From DASTSN01 sp035760665 (GTDB lineage: Bacteria > Bacteroidota > Bacteroidia > Chitinophagales > Chitinophagaceae), in the NCBI GenBank assembly GCA_035760665.1, contig DASTSN010000034.1:1-41897 (forward strand): a stretch of DNA of 41,897 nucleotides, read 5' to 3'. A program made the translations under genes and the position numbers. Shown here piece after piece: positions 32,491 through 40,636 of this stretch (its first letter is position 1; each line of letters begins with the position of its first letter). The notes beneath the pieces were generated by a model. The model did not search any database, was not told where the DNA came from, and saw only the letters and a list, made by a program, of their open reading frames with translations.

Positions 32491-34383
32491 TTAATAACCA
32501 GGATTCTGTTGTAAGGTACCGTTACTCAAATCAATCTGGCGTTGCGGGATCGGGAAATATTCATCCTTTCCTGTTGTGAAAGAAGCGCTACTCATCCAGC
32601 TACGCAGCGTTTTCTCGTATTGTAGATAATTATTCAGAGTAGTAGCTGCTTCGCCCCAGCGAACCAGGTCAAAGAAGCGATGACCCTCCATAGCCAGCTC
32701 AAGCTTTCTTTCAAAATGCACAGCCTTGCGGGCGACAGCCTGGTCAGTCCAGGGATCTGTATACAAACCAATTTTGTAGTTCGGGATTGTATACTCTTGC
32801 CAATTGCTAATATCAGAAGCATCGCCGGTTAATAAAACAAATGTAGTATTGGTGTCTGTTCTCACTACATAGTCACCGGGTTTTGCATCAACTGCCAGCA
32901 TAGCAGCCTCGGAAGCCACAACCGCCTTAGCAGAATATTTATTTTGATCATTATTTACCCATGAAGCTGTATTAGCAGCACGCCCCCTGATTTCATTGAC
33001 ATAAGCACGGGCTTTTTCCAGGTCGCCGCCAGGTGCTTCCACTTCACATTCAGCTAACCATAAGATTACATCTGCAAAACGGATGATGTTATAATTAATA
33101 GCTGTAACAGTGCTTGACCAGAAACTTGCGTCAGTCAGGCTACCTTTTTGACGCTTGTAGTAAACATCCTTCACAGGTGAATAAGGCCCAGAGTATTGCT
33201 GATCACGCATCCAGGCAAAACCTGGGTGAGGACCCCAATCCAGATAAGGAACACCGCGACGGCCAACAGTCCAGTCAAGGCGGGGATCTACTGTACCGGT
33301 ATAAGGCGTAAATGGCTGGTCTGATTTAAGCCCCTGGTCACTTTTTACAGGATTAGTGTTATAAGTATCTACATCAGGTAAACCGGTAGTGGGGTCCGTC
33401 TTAAAAGAATTGACCAGGTCCTGGCTCGGAACAAAGAAGCCGCAACAATCCCAGGGACCTCCGTAAGACATGTTCAACACATCCCCGTAATTGGCATTAG
33501 CAGCGCCAGAACCATCGTTTACAGAACTTTGTACTGCAAAAACGGACTCGCTAAGATTTTTTGTTTCGGCGTTGAAATTATCCTGAAAATTAGACAGCAA
33601 TCCGTACTTAGTTCCCAACGGATTTTTTCCGTTAAGATACACCTGCTCCAGGATTGCCTTTGCCTCAGTATACTTCTTTTCAAACATATAACATTTACCC
33701 AGCATTGCTGCTGCAGCCCATTTATTGGCGCGACCTACATTAGCCTGTATTTCTGGAAGATTATCATAGGCATATTGCAGATCAGCTTCAATTTTGGGTA
33801 AAATATCCTCAGTATTCGGCACATTTACATTCGGGTTTGGTACAACATAGTCAGTCATGGTCTCATCGATAAAAGGAACCTTTCCCCACATTTTTCTGGC
33901 TTCGAAATGATAGTGAGCTCTCAGGAATCGAGCTTCGCCTGAAATCCTTTTTTTATCGTCATCCGAAACGTCTGTTGCTTGCGCCAAAACTTTCAAAACT
34001 ATGTTAGCCCTTGTGATACCTTCATACACTGCTTTCCATTTAACATTGAAATAATTGTTAGTTGCACTGGGCTGGTGTAACTCAATGGGAATAATATCCG
34101 GCTGGTCGGAGGCGTCACTACCTTTATGTGCATCGCCACCTACCACACTGCCATACACCCAGTTATCAGCTGCCGATTCCCATCCGCCAATGCCATTACT
34201 GTTTTGGTAGCCATCTAATAAGGAGTAAGCGCCAATTAATAATGATTCCACTCCTTTCTGGTTAGCTAATACCGCAGGATCGAGAGATCCATACGGTTTT
34301 TGATCCAAAAAGGATTTTCCACAGGAGAATAGTAAAACTAATGCTCCCGAGACTATGATTAATTTTGAAAACTGCTTTTTCAT
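32491..34383 (-). CDS. SusD/RagB-family nutrient-binding lipoprotein
   Basis: Surface-exposed outer-membrane lipoprotein that forms the lid of a SusC transporter and binds the nutrient. Seen: 630 residues; lipobox VLLFSC with modified Cys21; the usual opening GKSFLDQKPYGSLDPAVLANQ; an N-terminal helical TPR-like region (RFLRAHYHFEARKMWGKVPFIDE); and the SusD C-terminal motif ARKAVHFERKLELAMEGHRFFDLVRWGEA followed by YFPIPQRQIDLSNGTLQQNPGY at the very end. The start overlaps nothing; it follows the SusC gene by 21 bases. Usual length is 500-650. The bound substrate, whether a glycan, peptide or other compound, is not visible from this sequence alone. Confidence 0.95.
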   Translation of the reverse strand: MKKQFSKLIIVSGALVLLFSCGKSFLDQKPYGSLDPAVLANQKGVESLLIGAYSLLDGYQNSNGIGGWESAADNWVYGSVVGGDAHKGSDASDQPDIIPIELHQPSATNNYFNVKWKAVYEGITRANIVLKVLAQATDVSDDDKKRISGEARFLRAHYHFEARKMWGKVPFIDETMTDYVVPNPNVNVPNTEDILPKIEADLQYAYDNLPEIQANVGRANKWAAAAMLGKCYMFEKKYTEAKAILEQVYLNGKNPLGTKYGLLSNFQDNFNAETKNLSESVFAVQSSVNDGSGAANANYGDVLNMSYGGPWDCCGFFVPSQDLVNSFKTDPTTGLPDVDTYNTNPVKSDQGLKSDQPFTPYTGTVDPRLDWTVGRRGVPYLDWGPHPGFAWMRDQQYSGPYSPVKDVYYKRQKGSLTDASFWSSTVTAINYNIIRFADVILWLAECEVEAPGGDLEKARAYVNEIRGRAANTASWVNNDQNKYSAKAVVASEAAMLAVDAKPGDYVVRTDTNTTFVLLTGDASDISNWQEYTIPNYKIGLYTDPWTDQAVARKAVHFERKLELAMEGHRFFDLVRWGEAATTLNNYLQYEKTLRSWMSSASFTTGKDEYFPIPQRQIDLSNGTLQQNPGY

Positions 34384-34404
34384 ATCGGTAAAAATTTAAT
34401 AAGA

Positions 34405-37400
34405 TTAGAAATTGATTTGTGCACCAACAATGAATTGTTTGATGGTAGGATATGCCCCGGCATCAATGCCTCCGGCACGATCGTCAAAGGAAACAATTTC
34501 AGGATCCAGCCCTGTGTATTTTGTAACGGTAAACAGGTTGGTTGCCTGTACGTACACTCTGAATCTGTCAATTTTAACCTTATTCAGAATACCTGAGGGA
34601 AAATTATACCCCAAACTCAGGTTTTTCAGGCGCAGGTAAGAGGCGTTCTCCATATAATAAGAGTTCGGTGTACCATTGGTACTGAAGTTACCCGAGTTTT
34701 CCTGGATAGGTATTTTTGCGTTGGTATTCGTTGGCGTCCATGAATCATATAAGGCAGCTTTGCTTTTGGCACCCTGGAAAGAGGGATAGAAATCCGTCCA
34801 CCATTTTACGTAATTGATTGCATCTCTTCCGGCAACACCGTAGAAAAACGCTGATAAATCAAAGGCCTGGTAGGATAAGTTCAGGTTGAAGCCATAAGTG
34901 AAATCTGGATTGGGGTTACCAAAGAATACCCTGTCGTCATCTGTAATTTCACCATCCCCATTAGCATCTTTATATTTAAAACGACCGGGTGCAGCATCCT
35001 TTTGAGTCGGCGATTTGCTGACATCACTGGCATCCTGGAAAAGCCCGATCACCTGATAACCATAAAAAGAGTTGATGGGATGTCCTACTGCGTTGCGGGT
35101 AAATACACCGCCGATACGGCCGCCTTCACCGGCATCAAAATCAAAGAAAGGAATGCCGGGTGCAATACCGGTTATGGTATTTTTGTATGTCGTAAAAGTT
35201 AAAGTGGCATCATATTTTATACCATTACTACCGCCGATATTTCCCCGTTGTGTAGCAGCGATATCAATACCCCAGTTTTTCATACTGCCTACGTTAAAGA
35301 AGGGAGGATTACCGGCACCGGTACCACCACCAGAAGCGGGTTGTTCAACTGTATACAACAGGTCAGAAGTCTTCTTTTGATACCAGTCGAATGTGATTTC
35401 GGTTTTGCCGTTAAACAACGTCGCATCGAAACCGGCATCGGTGGTAGTATTGGTTTCCCATTTTCCAGATGTATTTCCAATAAATGATAAGAAAAATCCG
35501 GGCGTGATAGAAGTACTAGTTCCGTTAATATCATAGGAAGCTGAGCCGGGGCTGGTGGCAAACTGAGTAAACTGATTGCCGGCGTTAATCCGTTGGTTAC
35601 CCATAACTCCATAGCTGGCACGCACTTTCAGGTCTGTAATCCAGCTGATATTTTTCATGAAATTTTCTTCGGACAAGCGCCAGCCAATAGAGCCGGAAGG
35701 AAATGTACCATACCGGTTAGCTTCACCAAAACGGGAAGATCCATCCCTTCTGACTGTTACACTCGCCAGGTATTTACCTTGGTAATTGTAATCTGCCCTG
35801 CCAAATATTGAAAACAGGGATGCAGGCGTATAAGGAGCACCTGTTAATGAATTGGTAGTGGAAGCTGAATTAAATGTGATATAATTCAAATTTGTATAAG
35901 AGAAAAATCCGCTCCGCTGGCCATCGATCTGGCGGCCCTTGTCTTCAATAGCTTCCGTACCGGCCAGCACACTGATATTATGATCGCCGAAGCTGTTTTT
36001 ATAATTTACCTGGTTAGTCCATACCCACTCGGTGGATTTACCAAATCCTTCGCCATAAATGGTATTCACAGAGTTTTCGGAGTTTTCATACTCCAGCGAA
36101 GGATAGTTATAATAATTGTATGTAGAATATGTGCCTCCTAAATTAGTCCTTGCTGTAAAATGCTTCAGGAAATCAACTTCTGCATACATATTACCAAAAA
36201 GGTTAAAATTGAACCCCCTGTTGTTTTTAGCTCTTTCACGCACAGCCACCGGATTGTGTGCATTACCAAGGTTGGAACCTTTCGTACCGGCAAAATCACC
36301 GTTAATATTATATACAGGAATAAGTGGCATAATACGGTAGGCATACCCGATTTCTGTACCTTCTCCGTTATTTCCCGCAGAATTTGCTTCAGAGGTATAA
36401 ATCTGAATATTTTCACCAATCCTGATATTCTTCTTCACATTGAATTCTGTATTCGCCCTGACAGTATATCTTTTGTAGAAATTATCAATTTCAATACCCT
36501 GTTGGTTGAGGTAGTTGAAACTGAACATATACCTGCTCTTGTCAGGAGCACCGCCGGAGACTGTGATATTGTGATTTGTGATAGGAGAAGTTCTGGTTAA
36601 AGCGTCGAACCAGTTTGTTCCCTGTTTATTGGCTCTCACAATCAAATAAGGTGAATAGCCGGAGTAGGCAGGATCGCCGTATTTTGCAAGATTCAAATCG
36701 TATTTGCTGGGATCAGCAGCAGGATCACCCTCCATCACACCACTTGAACTACCAGCCAAGATATAATCAGGCAACACCGGTGTTGACCCACTTCCGTATT
36801 GACCGTTAGTTAAGTCTTGTCCCGAATTTTTAAGAGCCAGCCATGTAAGATCTGCCTGTTCTTGCGGAGTGGCAATATTTGTCAATCCTTTACCGGGATT
36901 CTGAGTACCATACAGCATGCTGTAAGAAACTTTGGCGCCACCAGCCTTTCCTTTTTTGGTGGTAATGATCACCACACCATTAGAGGCACGTGATCCATAT
37001 ACCGAAGCTGAGGCAGCATCTTTCAAAACCTGGAAGGTCTCAATGTCATCTGGATTGATGCCTAATAGAGAACCGGCTGGTACTCCATCTATAACGTACA
37101 GTGGGTCATTTCCCTGGAACGATGCGAAACCCCTGATCCGAACGGCAGATACACTACCGGGCTGATTGTTACTTACAACAGTCACCCCCGCAGCACGGCC
37201 CTGGAGCTGGTTTTCTGCGGTAGTGGCCGGAACAGACTGCATGTCTTTCACGTCAACCACAGATACAGAACCGGTTAAATCTTTTTTCTTCTGAGTGGAA
37301 TAACCCGTCACGATCACCTCTTCCAGGTTACTCGTGGCAACATTTAATGAAACGTCAAAAGTACTTTTAGCACCTACCGGCATTTCCGCTGATTGATACC

Positions 37401-37641
37401 CAACAGAAGAAAAAACCAGGATGCTTTTTTCTCCCGGTACGGTAATGCTGAAAATACCTTCATTGTTCGTTTGTGTGGCAATGTTTGTCCCTTTCACAGA
37501 TACAGTGGCACCAATGATCGGCGTTTTATCCGAACTATTGACGATTTTACCCGTAACCTGCTTTTGCGCAATTGCTAGTGTAGTTAGAAAAAGTGTGACT
37601 AAGGTAAATACATACCTTTTGGCAGTCAGTTTGGCAAGCAT
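34405..37641 (-). CDS. SusC/RagA-family TonB-linked outer-membrane transporter
   Basis: TonB-dependent importer of 1078 residues that works with the SusD protein directly downstream. Seen: signal peptide to A25 (TLFLTTLAIA-Q); a carboxypeptidase-regulatory-like domain at about 28-105 (VTGKIVNSSDKTPIIGATVSVKG); TonB box region LEEVIVTGYSTQKKK; plug domain (VRIRGFASFQGNDPLYVIDGVP, then EDIETFQVLKDAASASVYGSR-like sequence and GVVIITTKKGK); and a long beta-barrel ending in the C-terminal Phe (FIVGAQINF). There is no N-terminal STN domain, so no sigma/anti-sigma signalling is expected from this copy. Only SusD is adjacent: no hydrolase or regulator accompanies the pair. Confidence 0.95.
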   Translation of the reverse strand: MLAKLTAKRYVFTLVTLFLTTLAIAQKQVTGKIVNSSDKTPIIGATVSVKGTNIATQTNNEGIFSITVPGEKSILVFSSVGYQSAEMPVGAKSTFDVSLNVATSNLEEVIVTGYSTQKKKDLTGSVSVVDVKDMQSVPATTAENQLQGRAAGVTVVSNNQPGSVSAVRIRGFASFQGNDPLYVIDGVPAGSLLGINPDDIETFQVLKDAASASVYGSRASNGVVIITTKKGKAGGAKVSYSMLYGTQNPGKGLTNIATPQEQADLTWLALKNSGQDLTNGQYGSGSTPVLPDYILAGSSSGVMEGDPAADPSKYDLNLAKYGDPAYSGYSPYLIVRANKQGTNWFDALTRTSPITNHNITVSGGAPDKSRYMFSFNYLNQQGIEIDNFYKRYTVRANTEFNVKKNIRIGENIQIYTSEANSAGNNGEGTEIGYAYRIMPLIPVYNINGDFAGTKGSNLGNAHNPVAVRERAKNNRGFNFNLFGNMYAEVDFLKHFTARTNLGGTYSTYNYYNYPSLEYENSENSVNTIYGEGFGKSTEWVWTNQVNYKNSFGDHNISVLAGTEAIEDKGRQIDGQRSGFFSYTNLNYITFNSASTTNSLTGAPYTPASLFSIFGRADYNYQGKYLASVTVRRDGSSRFGEANRYGTFPSGSIGWRLSEENFMKNISWITDLKVRASYGVMGNQRINAGNQFTQFATSPGSASYDINGTSTSITPGFFLSFIGNTSGKWETNTTTDAGFDATLFNGKTEITFDWYQKKTSDLLYTVEQPASGGGTGAGNPPFFNVGSMKNWGIDIAATQRGNIGGSNGIKYDATLTFTTYKNTITGIAPGIPFFDFDAGEGGRIGGVFTRNAVGHPINSFYGYQVIGLFQDASDVSKSPTQKDAAPGRFKYKDANGDGEITDDDRVFFGNPNPDFTYGFNLNLSYQAFDLSAFFYGVAGRDAINYVKWWTDFYPSFQGAKSKAALYDSWTPTNTNAKIPIQENSGNFSTNGTPNSYYMENASYLRLKNLSLGYNFPSGILNKVKIDRFRVYVQATNLFTVTKYTGLDPEIVSFDDRAGGIDAGAYPTIKQFIVGAQINF

Positions 37642-38191
37642 AATTCTTAGATTTTTAAGGGGTGTTAATGAATAGCGTATAAATTTAACGAGAATTTAAA
37701 ATATGATGATAAAATTTTTAATGTTTTTTAAAAAAAGGCAAATAAGCGTAAAAAAAATATCAAATACTAATGATCGTTAGGTGTTTTTCATTTAGAAATG
37801 TAATAATAGTTACTGCAAAAAATTCTGTTCACGAAACTAACTGTTAGGAACAGACAAAAATTTTTTACTACTTGCTGCTTGTTGTTAAAAATCTATTTTC
37901 ATTGGGAAAATGAACCAACACTCACCCAGATAACTTTCCCAGAATAGCAGTGAACACAAAATAAACATAGTAAAATTAAACCCGCATAAATGTGTCTTTG
38001 ATACACTTTGCGTAGTTTTTACGTTTTATCCAATAGATAATTATATTCCCTGTTGCGATTTTTTTTCTTGCACGCAAACTGCATTCTTAAAAATACAAGT
38101 AAGTACCAGGCAGTTTTACAGATACCTTTTAGCTTCTCTTTTAAAAAATTCAGGGCAATAAACGTCTTATGCGGCTTTGCGGCTTACTATG

Positions 38192-38216
38192 CAATATTTC
38201 TTTCGCAGAAATATTG
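38192..38216. repeat. Perfect 10-base hairpin in the susC-grpE gap
   Basis: CAATATTTCT (38192-38201) pairs with AGAAATATTG (38207-38216) around the 5-base loop TTCGC. AT-rich arms and no following T tract on either strand, so a terminator is not obvious. It may be part of the repeat cluster downstream. Confidence 0.5.
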
Positions 38217-38277
38217 TCTTTACAAAGTTGTCATAGTTGTAGCAATGCAAAGTCCTGGTGCCCGCAGAATGCCGGTA

Positions 38278-38356
38278 CAGGAGCCTATGCTCAGGAAATA
38301 GCAAGCAACTGCTACCGCCCATCCTTTCGTTTCGAAAGGCAAAAAAAGGGCTCCTG
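38278..38356. other. Candidate structured RNA or multi-arm inverted-repeat element
   Basis: An outer 8-base inverted repeat CAGGAGCC (38278-38285) and GGCTCCTG (38349-38356) encloses two smaller hairpins: TAGCA/TGCTA (38299-38303 and 38310-38314) and CCTTTCG/CGAAAGG (38323-38329 and 38333-38339, 3-base loop). The arms nest without conflict, like a three-way junction. The outer left arm can alternatively pair with TCCTG at 38252-38256, and CTGACA/TGTCAG (38354-38375) overlaps the right arm. No promoter, T tract or known RNA family was recognised, so this is a structural observation only. Confidence 0.35.
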
Positions 38357-38682
38357 ACAAGCAATTGACTGTCAGAAAAAAGATCGTTTATTACTCTGGT
38401 TGTTATATTTAATAAGCGGCAATAATTCAGGGAGCATACTTGTATAAATTTTGCGATTCTGTTCCATCTTATTATGGGGCATTCTTACGAACAGAATTTG
38501 CAGGTGGACAAAACCAGGGGATTAGCAAAATAAAGAGAAAGGACAGCATCCGAGAAGCATAGTTGATAGTGGCTATAAGTGACTCTGGCTTATAAATGCT
38601 TAGTTTACATAGCCCTGGGATAATGCGACACAAAATTGCACTGTTTTCTGCCTGGAAAAGACATTTTGGCTTACCGTAGCTA

Positions 38683-38712
38683 TTGGCAAAATTATTGACA
38701 ATCTTACCTTTG
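38683..38712 (+). promoter_or_regulatory. Promoter for grpE-dnaJ
   Basis: TTG at 38683-38685, a 19-base spacer and TACCTTTG at 38705-38712 match the Bacteroidota consensus. The ATG of grpE is 17 bases after the -7 element, giving a leader of about 10 bases. No CIRCE-type inverted repeat is visible next to it. Confidence 0.6.
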
Positions 38713-38729
38713 CGACAATTTGATCTATT

Positions 38730-39305
38730 ATGAAAGAAAAAGATGCAAAGTTTACAGGTGACGAATCTCAAAATGGCAAGAATGTCACGGTAGATATTAA
38801 TACCGATTCCGATGTACCGGGTACCGGCCATCTGAATGATCCGGTGGAAAAAGAAAACGACCTGGAAAAATTGGAAAAAGAAGCGGCCGAATGGAAGGAT
38901 AAGTATATCCGGCTGGTGGCCGAATTTGATAACTTCCGGAAACGTAATGCTAAAGAACGCCTTGAACTCATTCAAACTGCCGGCAAAGAAGTGATCACAG
39001 ACCTGCTGGATGTACTGGACGACTGCGACAGGGCACAAAAGCAGCTGGAAACCAGTACAGACGTGGCTGAAATCAGGGAAGGTATCACCTTAGTATTTAA
39101 TAAAATCCGTAATACACTCGGTGCAAGAGGTTTAAAAGTGATGCAAACCATTCATGAAGATTTTAACCCTGACCTGCACGAGGCCATTACTGAAATTCCC
39201 GCACCGCAGGAAAAATTGAAAGGGAAAGTGCTGGATGAAGTAATGAAAGGATATTATCTAAATGATAAGATCATCCGCCATGCTAAAGTGGTGGTTGGCA
39301 AATAA
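38730..39305 (+). CDS. grpE: Nucleotide exchange factor GrpE
   Basis: Releases ADP from DnaK so that the chaperone cycle can restart. Seen: 191 residues, the usual length; acidic disordered N-terminus of about 45 residues; long coiled coil from about 45 to 90 (DLEKLEKEAAEWKDKYIRLV, then EFDNFRKRNAKERLEL); four-helix and beta-wing region, with the conserved C-terminal motif GYYLNDKIIRHAKVVVGK. The promoter upstream has no visible heat-shock operator, so regulation may rest on sigma factors not visible here. dnaJ follows 126 bases downstream after an inverted-repeat stretch; dnaK itself is not in the window. Confidence 0.96.
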   Translation: MKEKDAKFTGDESQNGKNVTVDINTDSDVPGTGHLNDPVEKENDLEKLEKEAAEWKDKYIRLVAEFDNFRKRNAKERLELIQTAGKEVITDLLDVLDDCDRAQKQLETSTDVAEIREGITLVFNKIRNTLGARGLKVMQTIHEDFNPDLHEAITEIPAPQEKLKGKVLDEVMKGYYLNDKIIRHAKVVVGK

Positions 39306-39324
39306 ACAGGTCCGCCGGCGAAAC

Positions 39325-39376
39325 CCGTATGCTGCAGCAACCAATAATTTTGGCCGACTGCTGAACCTGCATACGG
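39325..39376. repeat. Three-tier hairpin between grpE and dnaJ
   Basis: CCGTATGC (39325-39332) pairs with GCATACGG (39369-39376). Inside, CAGCA (39335-39339) pairs with TGCTG (39359-39363), and inside that CCAA (39341-39344) pairs with TTGG (39350-39353). The unpaired joints are short. It has no T tract, so it is more likely an mRNA structure within a grpE-dnaJ transcript than a simple terminator. Confidence 0.55.
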
Positions 39377-39431
39377 CTTGCTCATTAGCTGAATTCACCT
39401 ATCAACTATAACTCCCGGTAAGGGAACAAAC

Positions 39432-40607
39432 ATGGCAAAAAGAGATTTTTACGAAATACTAGGCGTCAGCAAAAACGCCTCTACCGACGAAATCAAAAAA
39501 GCCTACCGTAAGGTGGCAATGCAGTATCACCCGGACAGAAACCCCGGTGATAAAGCAGCAGAAGAAAAATTTAAGGAAGCGGCAGAAGCCTACGAAATTT
39601 TAAGTGACCCGGATAAAAAAGCCCAATATGACCGGTATGGTCATGCCGGCGTAAGCGGGAATGGACGTGGTGGATTTGGCAGCGGCGGTGCCGGCATGAA
39701 CATGGAAGATATCTTCAGCCAGTTTGGAGATATTTTTGGCGACGACATTTTCGGCAGTTTCTTCGGGGGCGGCGGTGGCGGACGCTCAAGGGGCGGCGGC
39801 CACCGCAGTCGCGGTGTTCGGGGCAGCAACCTGCGCATTAAAATAAAACTGACGTACGAGGAGATTGCCAAGGGTGTTTCTAAAAACATCAAAGTAAAAA
39901 AATACGTCACCTGCTCACATTGTAACGGCAGCGGGGCAAAAGATAAAAACAGTGTACAAACCTGCAGTACCTGCGGCGGCAGCGGCCAGGTACGCCGGGT
40001 TCAAAATACATTCCTGGGCCAGATGCAGACTGTTACCACCTGCCCGGCCTGCAACGGTGAAGGATCGGTGGTAACCGCAAAATGCGGATCCTGCAAGGGT
40101 GAGGGAAGGGTATTCGGGGAAGAAACCGTTACCATTGACATTCCTGCCGGTGTGCAGGAAGGCATGCAGCTCAACATCAGTGGCAAAGGTAATGCGGGCG
40201 AACGCGGTGGTTCACCCGGCGATCTCATGATCCTGATTGAGGAAGAGCCTCACAAAGAATTACACCGTGAAGGCCTTAACGTAGCCTACGATCTTTACAT
40301 TTCTTTTACCGATGCCGTATTCGGCGTGCAAGTAGAAGTGCCCACCATCGACGGAAGAGCCAAAATAAAAATTCCCGCCGGTACGCAAAGCGGAAAAATT
40401 TTCCGGCTGAAAGGAAAAGGATTCCCGGCTATTAATTCTTACGAAAAGGGCGATCAGTTAGTCCAGGTAAATGTATGGACGCCGCAGCACCTGAGCCAGG
40501 AAGAAAAAGATCTGCTGGAGAAAATGAGCCATTCAGCCAACTTTAAACCGCAGCCTGATAAAAGTGAGAAAAGCTTTTTTGATAAAATGCGGGAAATGTT
40601 TTCCTGA
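39432..40607 (+). CDS. dnaJ: Chaperone DnaJ (type I Hsp40)
   Basis: Co-chaperone that brings substrates to DnaK and stimulates its ATPase. Seen: 391 residues; J domain at 1-70 with H33-P34-D35 in AMQYHPDRNPG; a Gly/Phe- and Gly/Arg-rich linker (about 75-135, e.g. GGFGSGGAG); a zinc-finger domain from C161 with four CxxCxGxG repeats (CSHCNGSG, CSTCGGSG, CPACNGEG, CGSCKGEG); then two C-terminal substrate-binding domains (VTIDIPAGVQEGMQL, and GVQVEVPTIDGRAKIKIPAGTQ with the usual ending). This is a complete type I DnaJ with no missing motif. It is transcribed with grpE in the same direction and is convergent with the VWA-domain gene. Confidence 0.97.
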   Translation: MAKRDFYEILGVSKNASTDEIKKAYRKVAMQYHPDRNPGDKAAEEKFKEAAEAYEILSDPDKKAQYDRYGHAGVSGNGRGGFGSGGAGMNMEDIFSQFGDIFGDDIFGSFFGGGGGGRSRGGGHRSRGVRGSNLRIKIKLTYEEIAKGVSKNIKVKKYVTCSHCNGSGAKDKNSVQTCSTCGGSGQVRRVQNTFLGQMQTVTTCPACNGEGSVVTAKCGSCKGEGRVFGEETVTIDIPAGVQEGMQLNISGKGNAGERGGSPGDLMILIEEEPHKELHREGLNVAYDLYISFTDAVFGVQVEVPTIDGRAKIKIPAGTQSGKIFRLKGKGFPAINSYEKGDQLVQVNVWTPQHLSQEEKDLLEKMSHSANFKPQPDKSEKSFFDKMREMFS

Positions 40608-40636
40608 GGGTATTTTCAGAAAGATAAAAACAGTTG

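Larger units (their letters stand above)
37642..38729. other. 1.1-kb gene-free stretch between susC and grpE
   Basis: This interval separates the divergently transcribed SusC and grpE genes. The first 400 bases are very AT-rich and likely hold the SusCD promoter, but I find no exact CAAAnnTA (minus-strand TAnnTTTG) element there; TAGTATTTG near 37759 is one base off in spacing. Open frames of 60-80 codons near 38053-38364 overlap each other in several frames and show no protein motifs, so none is called. From 38190 to 38380 several inverted repeats cluster (listed separately). The last 50 bases hold a good grpE promoter. Confidence 0.55.

Noticed and set aside
38278..38356. tRNA-like arrangement: an 8-base outer stem with a possible D-arm (TGCT/AGCA) and a TTTCGAAA stretch
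   Set aside because: No proper anticodon arm, the T-arm is not next to the outer stem (a CAAAAAAAG stretch intervenes), and no CCA end; kept only as a structured-element candidate.
38053..38364. Several overlapping open frames of 60-82 codons in the susC-grpE gap
   Set aside because: They overlap on both strands, lack protein-like motifs and cover inverted repeats; none is better supported than the others.
38472..39038. 188-codon open frame on the minus strand
   Set aside because: Overlaps grpE and its promoter; Phe/Ile-rich translation without motifs.
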